From: Miscanthus floridulus
Lineage: Eukaryota > Streptophyta > Magnoliopsida > Poales > Poaceae
DNA length: 64,000 bases
Reading direction: 5' to 3'
Assembly: GCF_019320115.1 (NCBI RefSeq)
Contig: NC_089581.1
Coordinates: 14,127,925-14,191,924, forward strand
A program made the position numbers and the translations under genes. How positions within the stretch are numbered: position 1 is the first letter of the stretch; the number at the start of each line of letters is the position of its first letter. Of this stretch, positions 22,351 through 34,228 are shown piece by piece. Below the pieces are notes generated by a model. The model had not been told where the DNA came from, searched no databases, and saw only the letters and a list, made by a program, of their open reading frames with translations.

Positions 22351-23453
22351 CACTACACAAAAACTTAACCGAGGCGTTTGAAAAAGGCCTCTGAGGCGGT
22401 TGGGCCGATTGCTCGTCTCAGTTAATACATTAACCGAGGCGGTCACCTTAAAACAACCGCCTCGGTTAATCGATATTAACCGAGGCGATCGTCTTAAGGC
22501 AACTATAAGGCCCGCATTAGTTAATCGTGGCCAGCCCACTAGGCCCATCTAGGCCTGATAACTGCTTCACAGTATATATACGCTCAGCATAACTAAACCC
22601 CTAACTCTCCGTCTTCCTCAGGCGTTGTACCCTCCAACCCTCTCTCTATGTCTCCCTCAAGCGCCGCTCCATCCCTCTCGCTCTCTCTCCCTCCCCCTCA
22701 GGCACCGCTCCATCCCTCTAACTCTCCCTCATCTCAAGCACAACCGAGCGGCCACGGAGCCGCTCCATCCCTCTCCCTCAGGTGACCACGACGGCGTAAG
22801 TGGTGCACATGGAGGCTAGGGAGGGCTCACACGCATGGAGGCCATGACGGCGTAGGGCAGGCTCGCGCGGGTCGTGGGCATGCGGATCCATGTAGCAGCA
22901 GCTCCTACACCTTCCCCAGCAGTAGATCCAGCGCCACCACCTCCATGCCGGCGGCCGCGCGCATCATCATCAACTTCGACACCTGATCCGACAGCAGCAG
23001 TTCCTCCCCTGTGTAGATCCGATGGGCTCCATCCTCCTAACCTCTCCCTTGGTGGATCTGGTGACCCGACAAAGCTAGCGACCCTGGCGGTGGCTGACCT
23101 CGAGCGGATCCAGTGGGCTCTCTCCCTCCCTCTACCCATGCGAATCCGACGCATCTGGATCTCGGCGGCGAGCTCCCTTCCTCCTCTACTTGTGTGGATC
23201 CGGCGCATCTAGATCCTGATGGTGGATCGAGCTCCCCTACGGTGGTGGCAGCGCGTAGCCCAGATCCAAGCCCAGGCCCGGTTTGGGCTACGAGTTTTTT
23301 TCCTTTTTTTGTTTTTTTATTTGATTAACCGAGGTGAGCATTTTAACCGCCTCGGTAAAGATCCATTTACTTTGACCTTTTGATCGAGGCGGTTGCTATG
23401 CCTGCCTCGGTTAATCTGTTTTGCCCACCTCGGTTAAAATTCATGTAGTAGTG
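22351..23453. mobile_element. Short non-autonomous CACTA transposon
   Basis: Begins CACTACACAAAAACTTAACC and ends AATTCATGTAGTAGTG. Flanking triplets aac (22348-22350) and aat (23454-23456) are a near match to the 3-bp duplication of CACTA elements. The subterminal repeat is AACCGAGGCGG/CCGCCTCGGTT, present at least seven times at 22366-22530 and 23325-23440 in both orientations. The middle (about 22620-23290) is CT-rich then GC-rich, unlike the ends, with BamHI-like GGATCC words recurring; it could be acquired DNA. No transposase. Confidence 0.82.
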
Positions 23454-23456
23454 AAT

Positions 23457-24381
23457 TCTAGTGTCGACAGGTGGACTAGGGGTGGTCAGGCGACCTACAT
23501 GTGGGGTCGGCTGACCCCACCTCTAGCTCCTTTCGACGTGGATCTTCTTCTAGCCAGTGTCCCACATGTCATAGAGTCGAATGGAGTCGGTTTCATGTCG
23601 AATGGACTTGATTTACTGACGTAGTATGGACCCGCTTGGTCTATTTTCTGGATAAACCCTCCTCCTGCATTCACAGAATCACCAAAACTTATGGAAATAC
23701 TTAGTTTAAACCTCTATATCTATGTTGGTGATTGATTTTAAGAATAAATACATGTCATATTGATGATTTATAATTGATGTTAACGACCGTCAACACCCAT
23801 GACGATAAGTGCACCGTAGGGCCCTTAAAAACATAGGGCGGGCCTTGCTTTGGTGGCATATAAATAGAAGTTCTTGATCGGCCATTTTAATATTGATGGA
23901 CACCAAAAAGCTACAAGGTGTTGCTACAATTAAAGATACACTCCACCTTCATATTAGAGCTTACTGTTCAAATTTGAAGTTAGGATTTTTCTTAAATCCA
24001 TCTTTAGCATGTGTTAGGCTTTATCTCGTGGGCTAGAGAGTGAGCTGAGCTCTGTGCCTTTGTGATCTTCATGAGCTGAAGCACTTGGAGAATTAGCGGC
24101 TCTCCAATGACGTCAGCTCTGTGAGCTTGTTGTGAAGTGGCAGTGACTTGGTATGCCAGGGAAGAGGAGACATGTTCTTTAGTGGAGAAGTTACATAGTT
24201 CATGATGCAAGGTGACCAAGAGAGTCTGATGGCTGTGATGAGCCTTTATGGTTTGCGACCCTTGCCTTGGCTTTGCAAGTCTTTGCGGCAAGCTCAACAC
24301 CATGGTCGAGAGCATTTTGGCAACTGGTAATAAGGTATACATCGTCTCATCTCCAAAGGTTTGCACTTCTTGACCTGATCT
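23457..24381. other. Intergenic sequence with one unassigned open frame
   Basis: AT-rich to about 24000. From 24380 down to 24004 the minus strand is open for about 125 codons, ending HEIKPNTC-stop. It is rich in Gln, Leu, Ser and His, and looks more like an exon or gene fragment than random sequence, but I recognise no domain. Its upstream end is cut by the CACTA terminus at 24382. Confidence 0.35.
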
Positions 24382-24416
24382 CACTACTACAAAAAAACGT
24401 TTATAGCAACGGGACA

Positions 24417-24700
24417 ATTTTTTATAGGGGCGGCTGGTGATGGAGTCACCCCTATAGTGGGCGTGCTCGGGACCCACGAGACCAGACACCCCTACAAATG
24501 GAACAATAGGGGTGGCTGGTGATACGAGCCGCCCCTACAAATGGGTCGATTTGTAGGGGCGGCTCACTCACCAGCCACCCCCGGTGTTTATATTTGTAGG
24601 GGCAGCTGGTGATTGAGTCGCCTCTACAAATGCCCTACGTATAAATACCTACGATTTGTAGGGGCGGCTCAATCACTAGTCGTCCCTACAAATGACCCAC
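24417..24700. repeat. Left subterminal repeats of the CACTA
   Basis: About six alternating direct and inverted copies of TTTGTAGGGGCGGCTGGTGA and its complement, spaced 20-60 bases. In CACTA elements such repeats bind the accessory TNPA-like protein. Matching copies occur at 30430-30515. Confidence 0.8.
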
Positions 24701-25447
24701 GCATAAAAAACTATAGCCCCTTCTTCCTCCTCGGGTCACTCACTCCAACCCGTGAAAAAAGGTGGGGAGGCCTTGAGCACCTTCCAAAAATTGCTCTACT
24801 AAGGGCGGAAGGTTTTGGTCTCAAATCATTTGGTGGAGATGTTGTAGAAGGTAAGAAAATGCTATTCCATACTTTTTTTGATGTTTTAATGGTTGGTTAG
24901 TGAGTAATTAGAGTTTTGTTTTTCTCTCTCTTCTATTGTGCTTGAGCTACTTATGAAGCAAATTAGACCCAAGTTTTGAATGTACTAGGGTAAATTAGGT
25001 AGGGGAACAAGATCATATCCTTATTTGGTCCATGTTTCTTGATTTTAGTGAACAATTAGTTAGTTTTATGGATATTTCATGTGCATCTAGATCTAGATCT
25101 AGGGTTTGGTTTTTTTTATTAATTTTGTTTTTGTAAATTTATGTTTGATGAAATTGGACTAGGGTTTGCATGAAAGATAATGGGTAAAATATAATTGTTG
25201 CTAATTGTTGTCTTTGAAATTGTTTATTGTAATCAACAAATATGTATTTTAATTATTTATGGATAAATGGGCCATTAATTAATTTTTCGCTATCATGGTG
25301 TGTTTGTATGCTTCATGTAATTATATTTGATCTATATTCATATATATCTGAAGTATATACAATTATTCTCAAGTAATTATTAATTTGATTCATTTATATA
25401 TATGAATAAGTAGTCCTTTAATGTTTGTTTTGTTGTTGTTGTAAAAG

Positions 25448-28400
25448 ATGGAGTACAGGAACTCTTGGATGTATGGTTCGTTAAGGTTCAAGGTAGGTTT
25501 CTGTGAAGAGGTGTATAAATTTATTGAAGCCGTAGAGAAGCATGCAATAACATTGATAGAGAATAAGGATACAATTATTTATCCCTATAAAGATTATAAG
25601 AGCCGTATGGCATAGACAGATGTGACTATCATCATATCACATTTGATTATACGAGGATTTGTTGAGGACTATACAGTGTGGATTCATCATGGTGAAATGG
25701 TTATTGTTAACGACGAGGATGAGGATGAATACGATGACGAAACCCTAGAATCCCTGTCCTAATATTCAGCAGAGCTTGATGCATGAATCGATCCCGAGTT
25801 TAGCAATGAATAAGGTGGTGATGCTGGTGGTTGGGATGGTAATGATGAAGGTGGTGCCAATAATGATGGTGGGGATGAAGATGATTTGGAGGACATAATT
25901 CGAGCCTTTGGAACAGAGATTTTACTAAAGAGCCCAAAAGGTCTAGAAAATTTGGAAAGGATGACAAAAGCATCGAATGAGATTGTGTATGGTGTTGAAA
26001 AGGGATGTCCGACATATTGGACATTGCTACATTTTGTGCTTGAGCTACTCATCTTGAAGGCTAAGTATAGTTGGTCAGACTATAGTTTCAATAATCTATT
26101 GTGTCTCCTGTCATGGGTGCTGCCACAACCAAACTCAGTTCCTGCCAATGCATACCAAGCGAAGAAGGTCATAAGTCCATTGATAATGGGGGTTGAAAAA
26201 AATCCATGCATGCCCCAACCACTGTATCCTTTTTGTGGCGAAACGTTCAAATCACTGGATAAATGTCCCCGGTGTATCCTTTTTGCCAGCCGGTACAAGA
26301 GTAATGACCTTTACGGTGGGGACAAAGCCTCCACGGGGAAAAGGAGGAATAAGAAGGGTACAAAAAAGGTGGTACAAGAATCTCAACCCCTATAGAACAC
26401 TCCATTAGGGAACGATGTAAATCAGAGAAGAATTCCTGCCTTGGTAATGTGGTACCTACCAATGACCAATCACTTGAGACGTATCTTCCTAAACCCTAAA
26501 GAAGCCACACTCATGACATGGTGGGATGATGAGCACAAGGTGGATGATGATAAGATTGCACACCTGGCTAATTGTAGTCAGTGGCAAAGGATCGATGAGA
26601 AGCATAAAGAATTTAGCGATAACCTAAGGAATGTACGGTTTGGCTTGAGCATCGATGGAATGAATCCCTTCAATGAGAGGATGAGCAACCACAACACTTA
26701 GTCAGTGATCTTGACCATGTACAACATCCCAACGTGGTTGTGTCAGAAGAGAAAGTACCTTCTCCTCACTATTCTTATTTCTAGCCCTAAACAACCAGGC
26801 ATTAATATAGACGTGTTCCTCAAGCCTTTGATGCAAGAAATGGAGAGGCTATGAAGGCATGGGGAGTCGATGTACGATGCGTTTCGAAAAGGAGGACTTC
26901 ATATGTAGAGCAATAATATTTGTTACTACCAATGATTACCCCACGTTGTTTGCTTTGTCTAGACAGATCAAAGGGAAGATGGGATGCTTGGTTTGCTTGG
27001 ATGGTACTACATGGGTGTTCCTGGATGCATCCAAGAAGATAATTTACCTAAGGAACTGGCGCTTCTTAAAGACAAGTCACAAGTACCACAGCAAAATTGT
27101 TCTTTAGATTTTATGACAACACCCTAGAGATTGAACCTCCTCTGGAGAGACGTTATAACAAAGAACATGTGTATAGAATGGTGAAAAACATACGCATCAT
27201 CTATGGAGAGAAGAATCCAGATGGGACGAACAGACATAGAAGCACACCTCATGTCAAAGGCGTATCTTTCAAGAAACAATCGATCTTCTTTCAGTATCTA
27301 CCTTATTGTCCAGACTTGGAGGTCCCCCATGCCATTGATGCTATGCATATGCAGAAGAATGTCTTTGAGAGTCTCATTGCTACCTTGATGGACACAGGCA
27401 AGTCAAAGGATGGTCTGAAATCATAGAAAGACATGGTGCAACTAAACATGATGCCACAGCTTCACCCGGTACCTAAGGCTAATGGAAAATACACTCTGTC
27501 CACGGTGTGCTTCAACCTAACACCAGAAGAGAAGAGAGCTATATGTACTTTCCTGAGGGGGTCAAAGTCCTGACTAGGTTTTTAGCGAATGTGAAGAAGC
27601 TAGTATCGATGAAGGACTTATCAATAATACACTACAAGGCTTATGATTGTCATGTGATGCTGACAGTGTTTCTACCTATTGTAATCAGGGCTATAAAGCT
27701 AGAGTTCTTGAAAATGGCCATCACCCGCATATGCTACTTCTTTTCGAAGATCTCACAGAAGATGATTGGCAAGCAAGAGCTGAGTAACCTACATGAATTT
27801 GTGGTGGAGACACAAAACCAACTAGAGATGTGTTTACCTCCTGCTTTTTTTGATATAATACCACATCTCATGATTCACTTGGTTCATCAGATACAGGCGT
27901 TGGGCCCTTGCTACTTGTATGAAATGTGGTCCTATGAGCGGTTCATATCGGTTCTAAGTTGATACATGCATAATCGAGCATACCCAGAGGGCTCCATGAT
28001 AGAGGGTTATAGTACTAAAGAAGTTGTTGAGTGCTGTCAAGAGTACCTAAAAGTATAGAAAGGGATTGGTAAACCTGATTCTTGTCACAAGGGTAGGCTA
28101 GCTAGAAAGGAAACCAGTGGTAGAAAAGTATTCATTGACCATGATTACAAAGAGGTGAGTCAGGCGCATTATGGTGTCTTGCAGAGTACACAACTGATGC
28201 AACTGTACATTGATGAACACTTGGCTATCATTATGACGGAGAGAAATGGTTGTTCAAATGATTGGGTCATAAAACAACACAAGCAATGACTAACTACATG
28301 GTTGAAGGACCAAAACATACCACCTAAAGAAACCATAGACTCTATTACCATCAGTAGGTTGGTGGAGGGTCCATCGAGATAAGTGACATCTTGGAAAGCT

Positions 28401-28943
28401 TATGACATCAATGAGTATACATACTATACCCTCGCAAAGGATAGTAAATATGTGAACCAAAATAGTGGTGTTCGAATAGAAGCTCTCGATGGAGTGGGGC
28501 GAAAGATCAAATACTTTGGCATCATTGAAGAGATACGGGAACTTGACTATGGAAGGGATATAATGGTGGCCCTATTTCGATGCCGCTAGATCAAACAACA
28601 CCAACTGAACGAGATTGGATTGAGAGTCCTGGACCTCGAGAATCTAGGCTACCAAGATGACCCTTGGGTGCTCGCTTCATGTGTCGCACAAGTTTTCTAT
28701 ATGCCTGACCCATAAAGTAACCTCCCCCCAAAGAAGAAGACAAAGCACGTGGTTGCCTACGGGAAATAGCACATTATCGGAGTTGATGGCGTGGACGATG
28801 TTGAAGCTTACAATAACTATGATGAGATGCTTCTATTCATAGACTTTCCTAAGAAGACCAGTGTTGTGGAAAAGAACCTGCTCAAAAACATATTGCCATG
28901 GGAACGAAAAGGTGTCAAGGGAAAAGTCGTTACAGCGGGCTAG
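25448..28943 (+). pseudogene. TNP2-family CACTA transposase, broken
   Basis: The frame starts MEYRNSWMYGSLRFKVGF (transposase-associated domain), with the first stop after KSRMA near 25613. Recognisable blocks follow: FGTEILLKSPKGLENLERMT to CPRC (25900-26275); MWYLPMTNHLRRIF and FGLSIDGMNPF (26450-26670), a TNP2/Transposase_21-like core; YNIPTWLCQKRKYLLL (about 26720); YCPDLEVPHAIDAMHMQKNV (27305-27365); a DUF4218-like block with HYKAYDCHVMLTVFLPI (27625 on) and GPCYLYEMWSYERFI (27905-27950); then a DUF4216-like block starting VTSWKAYDINEYTYY (28380 on). Many in-frame stops (for example near 26700, 26850, 27425, 27960 and 28060) and frame changes are present. The protein would have bound element ends and cut them in the nucleus; this copy cannot be made. 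Confidence 0.85.
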
Positions 28944-28949
28944 CTAGTT

Positions 28950-30429
28950 GTTGAACGTGGAGTGTTTTGTGTAAGTGCGTGTTTGTAAGACTTCATTTAT
29001 GCATGCATGTGAGACTATATATTTATGTATGTGTGTGAGACTATATATTTATGTATGTGTGTGAGACTATATTTATGCATGTGTGTGAGACTACCCTTTG
29101 CAACATCCAGATGAATCTATTTCGACATCCACCCTATTACTACTAAAACTTTATGAAATCACATAACACTTTATGAAATGAAGAAAATGACCAAAATAAA
29201 TTTGAATTGTCTAAAATTAGTGACAAAGATAGATGACCAGACTAAAATGATAGAGCATGATTTTAGAAAAAATTAAGAAAAAAAAACCATCACATTTGGA
29301 GTTAGTATGAGGGAGAAAAACTAGCTACAAGTTTTAGCCTCAAATTAAAAAGAGAAATCACACTTGTTCATCATTGATCATCATGAATAGTTATGATTTT
29401 TCTTTTTAATCTCTGGGTAAAATTTGTAACTAATCTTTCTCTCTCATACTAACTCCAATTGTGATGATTTTTTTCCTAAAATTTTCTAAAATCATGCCCT
29501 ATCAAGTTACTGTGTTGATTTGGTCATTCTTTTCATTTGACAAAGTTTGAGCAATTCAAATTTTCAAATTTAAAAAAATGACAAGTTCTAACAAGATTTT
29601 AAAATACCAAATGATTTCAGCTGAAAAAGTGATGAATACCATAGTTGTATAACTCATCAAGATCTAAAACTTTTATTTTGATCATTTTTTCATCTGACAA
29701 AGTGATAGTAAACATTGTTCATAAATCAACATGTCTCTCTTATAGTTTATGAAACTATGAGTGATATGTGGATCTGTGAACAATGTTTACTAACACTTTA
29801 TTAAATGAAGAAATAATCAAAATAAAAGTTGTAGATAGTTATGAGTTCAACAACTTTTATGTTCATGACTTTTCTAGTTGAAATCATTTAAGGTTTTAAA
29901 ATCTTGTTTGAAGTTGTCATTTATTAAAATTTAAAATTTGAACTATTCAAATTTAGTTCAATGAAAAGATGAACAAAATAAAAGTTGTAGATAGTAATGT
30001 GTTCAACAACTTTAATGTTCGTGACTTTCTTATTTGAAATCATTTAAGATTTCAAAATTTTGTTTGAAGTTGCCATTTATTGAAATTCAAAATTTAAACT
30101 TTTCAAATTTTGTCAAATGAAAAGATGATCAAAATATAAGTTGTGCATCTTGATGAGTTCTACAACTTTGATGTTTACAAAATTTTCATTTGAGGTCATT
30201 TAGTGTCCTAAAATTCTATTAGTTTTTTGAAATTCAAATTTTAAAATTTTAAAATATTATTTTTGTAAAGAAGAAAATATAAAATTATATCTATATGTAT
30301 AATAAAATTGTTTACATATACATATATTTATATATATAGCATAATAAAAAAACTAATATATAAATCTACATTGGGTTCTTTATATATGAATGAATTACAG
30401 AATTAGTAATTAAAATAAATTAAAAAAAT
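28950..30429. other. AT-rich repeated noncoding interior of the CACTA
   Basis: Contains a short ATGTATGTGTGTGAGACTAT tandem repeat near 29005-29090. Several diverged copies of a ~110-base unit follow, with AAAGTTGTAGATAGT, TTCAACAACTTT and GAAATCATTTAAG words (29580-30240). The same kind of unit fills the interior of the CACTA at 18707-21028. No coding capacity seen. Confidence 0.55.
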
Positions 30430-30515
30430 ATTTGTAGGGGCGGCTAACTCAATAACCATCACTAAAAATCAATTTGTAGGGACGGCTAACTCAAGAGCCG
30501 CCCCTACAAATGCCC

Positions 30516-31027
30516 TCCAGTACATATGCCAGAGCCTGCGGGAGGCCAAAAATATTCTAAGTCAGGGCGTGATTCTTCCTTTCAGACACCGTCAGGCTGC
30601 CGAACCCACCGCCGCCGCTATAGTTGGCCAACAGGCTGGCCCAGCCTGGCCTGACATGGGCCCGGGCCAAGCATGGCCCGTAGGTGGTCATGCTGGCATG
30701 GCACGCCATGCCTCCCGTGCCATGCCCCTCCGGGCGTCATGCCTGGCCTTCGGCCCAAGCATGGACCTATGAGCCGAAACTCATGCCGTGCTGGCCCGGG
30801 AAGGACAGCCAGACCTACGGGACGGGCCGACCCAAAGCCTAGTGATCGTAAGTCACCTCAAAATTCTTCTCATCCAACAGTTAGCATAGATTCATTCATT
30901 CAAATTTCAAAATCTCAACTCACAAGTCAAGAACTTCTAAGTCACAAACTGTCAAACTGATCACAGATTCACAAACTATCAAACTAATCATAAATTCTTC
31001 TCAGATTCTAACTTTGAAGTGAAGAAC
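30516..31027. other. GC-rich repeat fragment and unassigned sequence
   Basis: Positions about 30595-30840 are rich in GGCCCGG, GGCATGGC and CATGCC words. They resemble the subterminal parts of the hAT-like element at 19048-20161 and are probably a fragment of the same class without clear ends. From 30850 to 31027 there is AT-rich sequence with repeated ACAAACTATCAAACT words and nothing recognised. Confidence 0.4.
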
Positions 31028-32256
31028 TGAAAGCATCTAGGCCCCTTGTTGGGTTTCGGTGATTAATGACAATACGAGATTACTATGACTAACGTGTGTT
31101 TTACAGATGTAATTAAGTTAGGTCATGGTAATGACAATTGATTAGGCAATCATGGTTGTCATGCCCCTATGATGGAAATTGTTTTGATTTTCAAAGGATG
31201 GACGACAAGGTTAAGAATGGACTAGTTCTAAGTGTCGTTTAGTATTGAAGAGACACTGAGAGTAGTTTAGTTCTTTGTTTTTCCTTTGGCCATACTATTA
31301 AGGGGATATGAACTAGTAGTTTGACCTAGGTGAGTCTAGTGGGTTAGGTGTGGTGCACACTTATCAAATCTAGCACTAGGTAGCTCCTAAGTAGCCCTTA
31401 GATCAATTGGAGTAAACTTCATTCATATATGATTTCGAGTTTGAAGTTAATGGATGGTCAAATGTTGACCAAACGCTAGTTTTGGTGTGACCGGATGCTG
31501 GCGCAGACTCTGGTCAGTTCATTTGATTAAGGTAAAGTCATCTGGATGTGACCGGATGCTGAGTGAAATGTGACCGTGCGCTAGGTGCTAGAGTCCAGTC
31601 AACTCTAGTAAGGTTCTAGAGAAGGAGAATCCTGATCGAATGTGTTCGGTCAGTGATGACCAGATGCTGGTCATGTTCCGGCTATTGACCGGACACTGAG
31701 CAGCAAAGTGACCGGACGCTGGGTGCTAGAGTCTGGTCAACATCAATAAGGTTTTAGATGGCAGTTTTTGTAACCGGACACGTCCGGTCAGTGCTGATCG
31801 GACGCTGGTTAGTGTCCAATCACAACTTAACTGCTCGATTGCGGGGAGAACTGATCGGAGCGTTTGGTCACCCTACAGTGGCACAAAACAGTTCATTTTG
31901 AATGAGGGATTATAAATACTTCCTCTATTCACTCAAGGGATCACTTTTGCTCATTTCAACAGCTGAGAAACACCCTTGAGAGTGCCAAGGAGAGCAAGGT
32001 CCTAGTGAGGTGATTGAGATTTGAGAATCCAAGAGAGATGCCTCATTAGTGAAAAGAGAGTAGCAAGTGTGCATCCACCCTTCTCATTAGGCTTGTTGTG
32101 GTCAAGTGAGAGTTCTTGCTTGTTACTCTTGGTGATTGCCATCACCTAGACGGCTTGGTGGTGATTGAGAGTTTGGTGATCATTCGGTGGAGCTTGTGGA
32201 TGACCCAATTCAAGTTGTGAGCGGTTGTGGGTGATTCACCAAGATAGAGTGTTACC
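31028..32256 (+). repeat. Truncated Ty1/copia-like LTR
   Basis: Starts TGAAAGCATCTAGGCCCC, a typical beginning of long grass copia LTRs, and runs + to about 32256, where it abuts copia gag sequence of the opposite strand. Between 31485 and 31880 the degenerate word TGACCGGACGCTGG recurs about eight times. The 3' end of the LTR is missing. It may be the 5' LTR of the + strand copia element whose interior is at 36634-39032, but the link is inference. Confidence 0.65.
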
Positions 32257-34177
32257 TAGGAGACATGAATGTGCCATGTATTCCCTTTCTTGGCATGAGT
32301 AGAACTTTCTCTTTGCTTGAGCCTTTTCTTTCTTGCTCATATTGTGCTTCTCATTGCCTTGCTTCTCCTTGTTTACTTGAGCCTTCTTCTCAAGCTTGTT
32401 TATACAACCCGAAGCTAGGTGGCCCAATGTGTCACAACTATAGCATCTCATGTGAGCAATCTTCTCTATTTTCTCTTCTTTGTTCTTGCTCATTTGCTTT
32501 ACATCTTGATTCATCCTTGGATGCATTGCTCTTTCTCTTGCTTTTCCACCCCTTCTAGTTTTCTTCTTCTTTATTATCAAATCACCACCATCTTCATGGG
32601 TGATCTTGATTTGTCTTGGGGTGTCTTCTCTTGCTCAACTTGTGGCTTTGGTTGTGGCTCTTCTAGTTACTTCACCAATTGTTTGGTTGGGCACATAGAG
32701 GTGAAATGACCCCATGTGCGACACTTGAAGCACTTAACATGCCTTAGCCTCTCTTCTTCTTTCTTCAACTTGAGCTTTTCTTCATTGGGGCAACAATTTG
32801 CAAGATGTCCCACTTCATGGCACTTGAAGCATATGAAATGAGAGAGCTTCTCTTATTCTTGCTTCTTCGTCTCTCTTTCATATCTTCTCTTGCCCCATCT
32901 TTTGCCCTTGATCTTGCTCTTATTGAAGCCAATGCCACTTATGTCATTGTGGCTTTCTTAATGATTGACTTTGCTAGTCTTGAAGCCGACGCCACTCTTG
33001 TCACCAAAGTTTTTCTTTGAGTCTTCAACATATGCTCAAAGGTGACTTGAGAGTTGTAGCACCTCTCTAACTTGTTGCTCAATTTCTTTACTTGTTCATT
33101 GAGCTCATTGTTCTCCTTCAAAAGGTTAGTCTCATAAGACATAGAAGTAGAACAAGCATCTAATTATGAAGAACATGGCATTTCTAATAAATCATCACTA
33201 GAGGTGGATACATGCTTCTTGCCTATATCATAAGGGTTAGCAACAATATGTTATTGATCAATTGACCCATGTGATGAGCTCTCACTAGTTGTAGTTTTTC
33301 CATTGGAAAGCTCCTTAGTGAGAAAAGCATGGTCTTGTACTAGGTTATCATCAGCAACACTAAGTTCCTCATGAGCCAATTTTAGCTCCTTATGTGAACA
33401 AGTAGTAATATAAAGTAGATGCTTTTGTTGTTCACATGTGTTCTTTAGAAAAGAGTTTTCATTTTTCAATTTCTCGGTTTTAGCTTTCTCATTTTCTAAA
33501 GACATAGTCATGCTAGCAAGTCTACTTACAAGCTCATCATATGAATCAACATGATCAACCACACTATCATTTGATACCTTAGAGTCGCCTTGTGACATGG
33601 AGCAATGTGGTGATGGGCTTTTAGTGGCATCACAATCATCATCAAAGCATGAGCCATCATCATCACCATCAAGTGTGCATGAAGTAGTATCACCATGTGC
33701 ATCACTTGAGGCATCATCATCGATCTTGTCAAGTGATCTTGTGGTAGAAAGATCATCATCATCACTTGACCATGAGGTGGAGTAATCTTCCATAATCACC
33801 AAATTGTGGTCATGCTTGACACACTCATGTGCCTCCTTCTTGGACTCATCATCATCATCATTGGAGACACTCCCATATATTAAGTTGAGGTACAACCAAA
33901 TACCATGGGCAGTCTTCATGTACATAATCTCCCCAAATATGTTATCTTTTATGGATTGATAGAAAATGTTAGTAGCTTGGCAATCGAGATGTAGGCATTT
34001 CTTTTGCGCTTTAGTTGCATTCTTTTCATCCAACGCATGAGAAAAGCCCACATCTATGATCCACCACATTTGGGGGGAAATGAACTTAAAATTGCATGTC
34101 ATACAATTTTTCCACCATGCAAAGTGTGTGCCATCAAAAGTGTATGGACACTTCACATCTAGCCCATAAGTCGCCAT
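32257..34177 (-). pseudogene. copia gag, broken
   Basis: The frame opens at 34177 with MATYGLDVKCPYTFDGTHFA and runs 308 codons to a stop at 33251, which includes the UBN2/DUF4219-like start and an Asp/Ser-rich linker. It is followed by a leucine-heptad coiled coil (ENEKAKTEKLKNENSFLK). Further downstream MSYETNLLKENNELNEQVKK (33142) continues the coil, and CYSCDTLGHLASGC (near 32400-32450) is a CCHC zinc knuckle. Stops at about 33250 and 33165, and frame changes after 32940, break it. The N-terminal part alone is intact. Confidence 0.78.
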
Positions 34178-34214
34178 CCTCTCGGGTCGGTGAAGACCAC
34201 AAATGAGAGACCTA

Positions 34215-34226
34215 GCTCCGATACCA
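34215..34226 (-). other. Primer-binding site, initiator tRNA-Met type
   Basis: The minus strand reads TGGTATCGGAGC directly after the LTR. Plant copia elements usually have TGGTATCAGAGC here, complementary to the 3' end of initiator tRNA-Met; this copy has one change. Confidence 0.8.
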
Positions 34227-34228
34227 CT

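Larger units (their letters stand above)
24382..30515 (+). mobile_element. CACTA transposon with decayed TNP2-type transposase
   Basis: The left end is CACTACTACAAAAAAACG. The left subterminal region (24417-24700) and the right one (30430-30515) carry palindromic repeats built on TTTGTAGGGGCGGCT/AGCCGCCCCTACAAA. Between them a transposase pseudogene is legible (25448-28943), followed by 1.5 kb of AT-rich repeated noncoding DNA. The expected right terminus (TGTAGTAGTG) was not found: the repeats stop at about 30515 and unrelated sequence follows, so the right end is truncated. The element is therefore immobile even apart from its broken gene. Confidence 0.85.
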
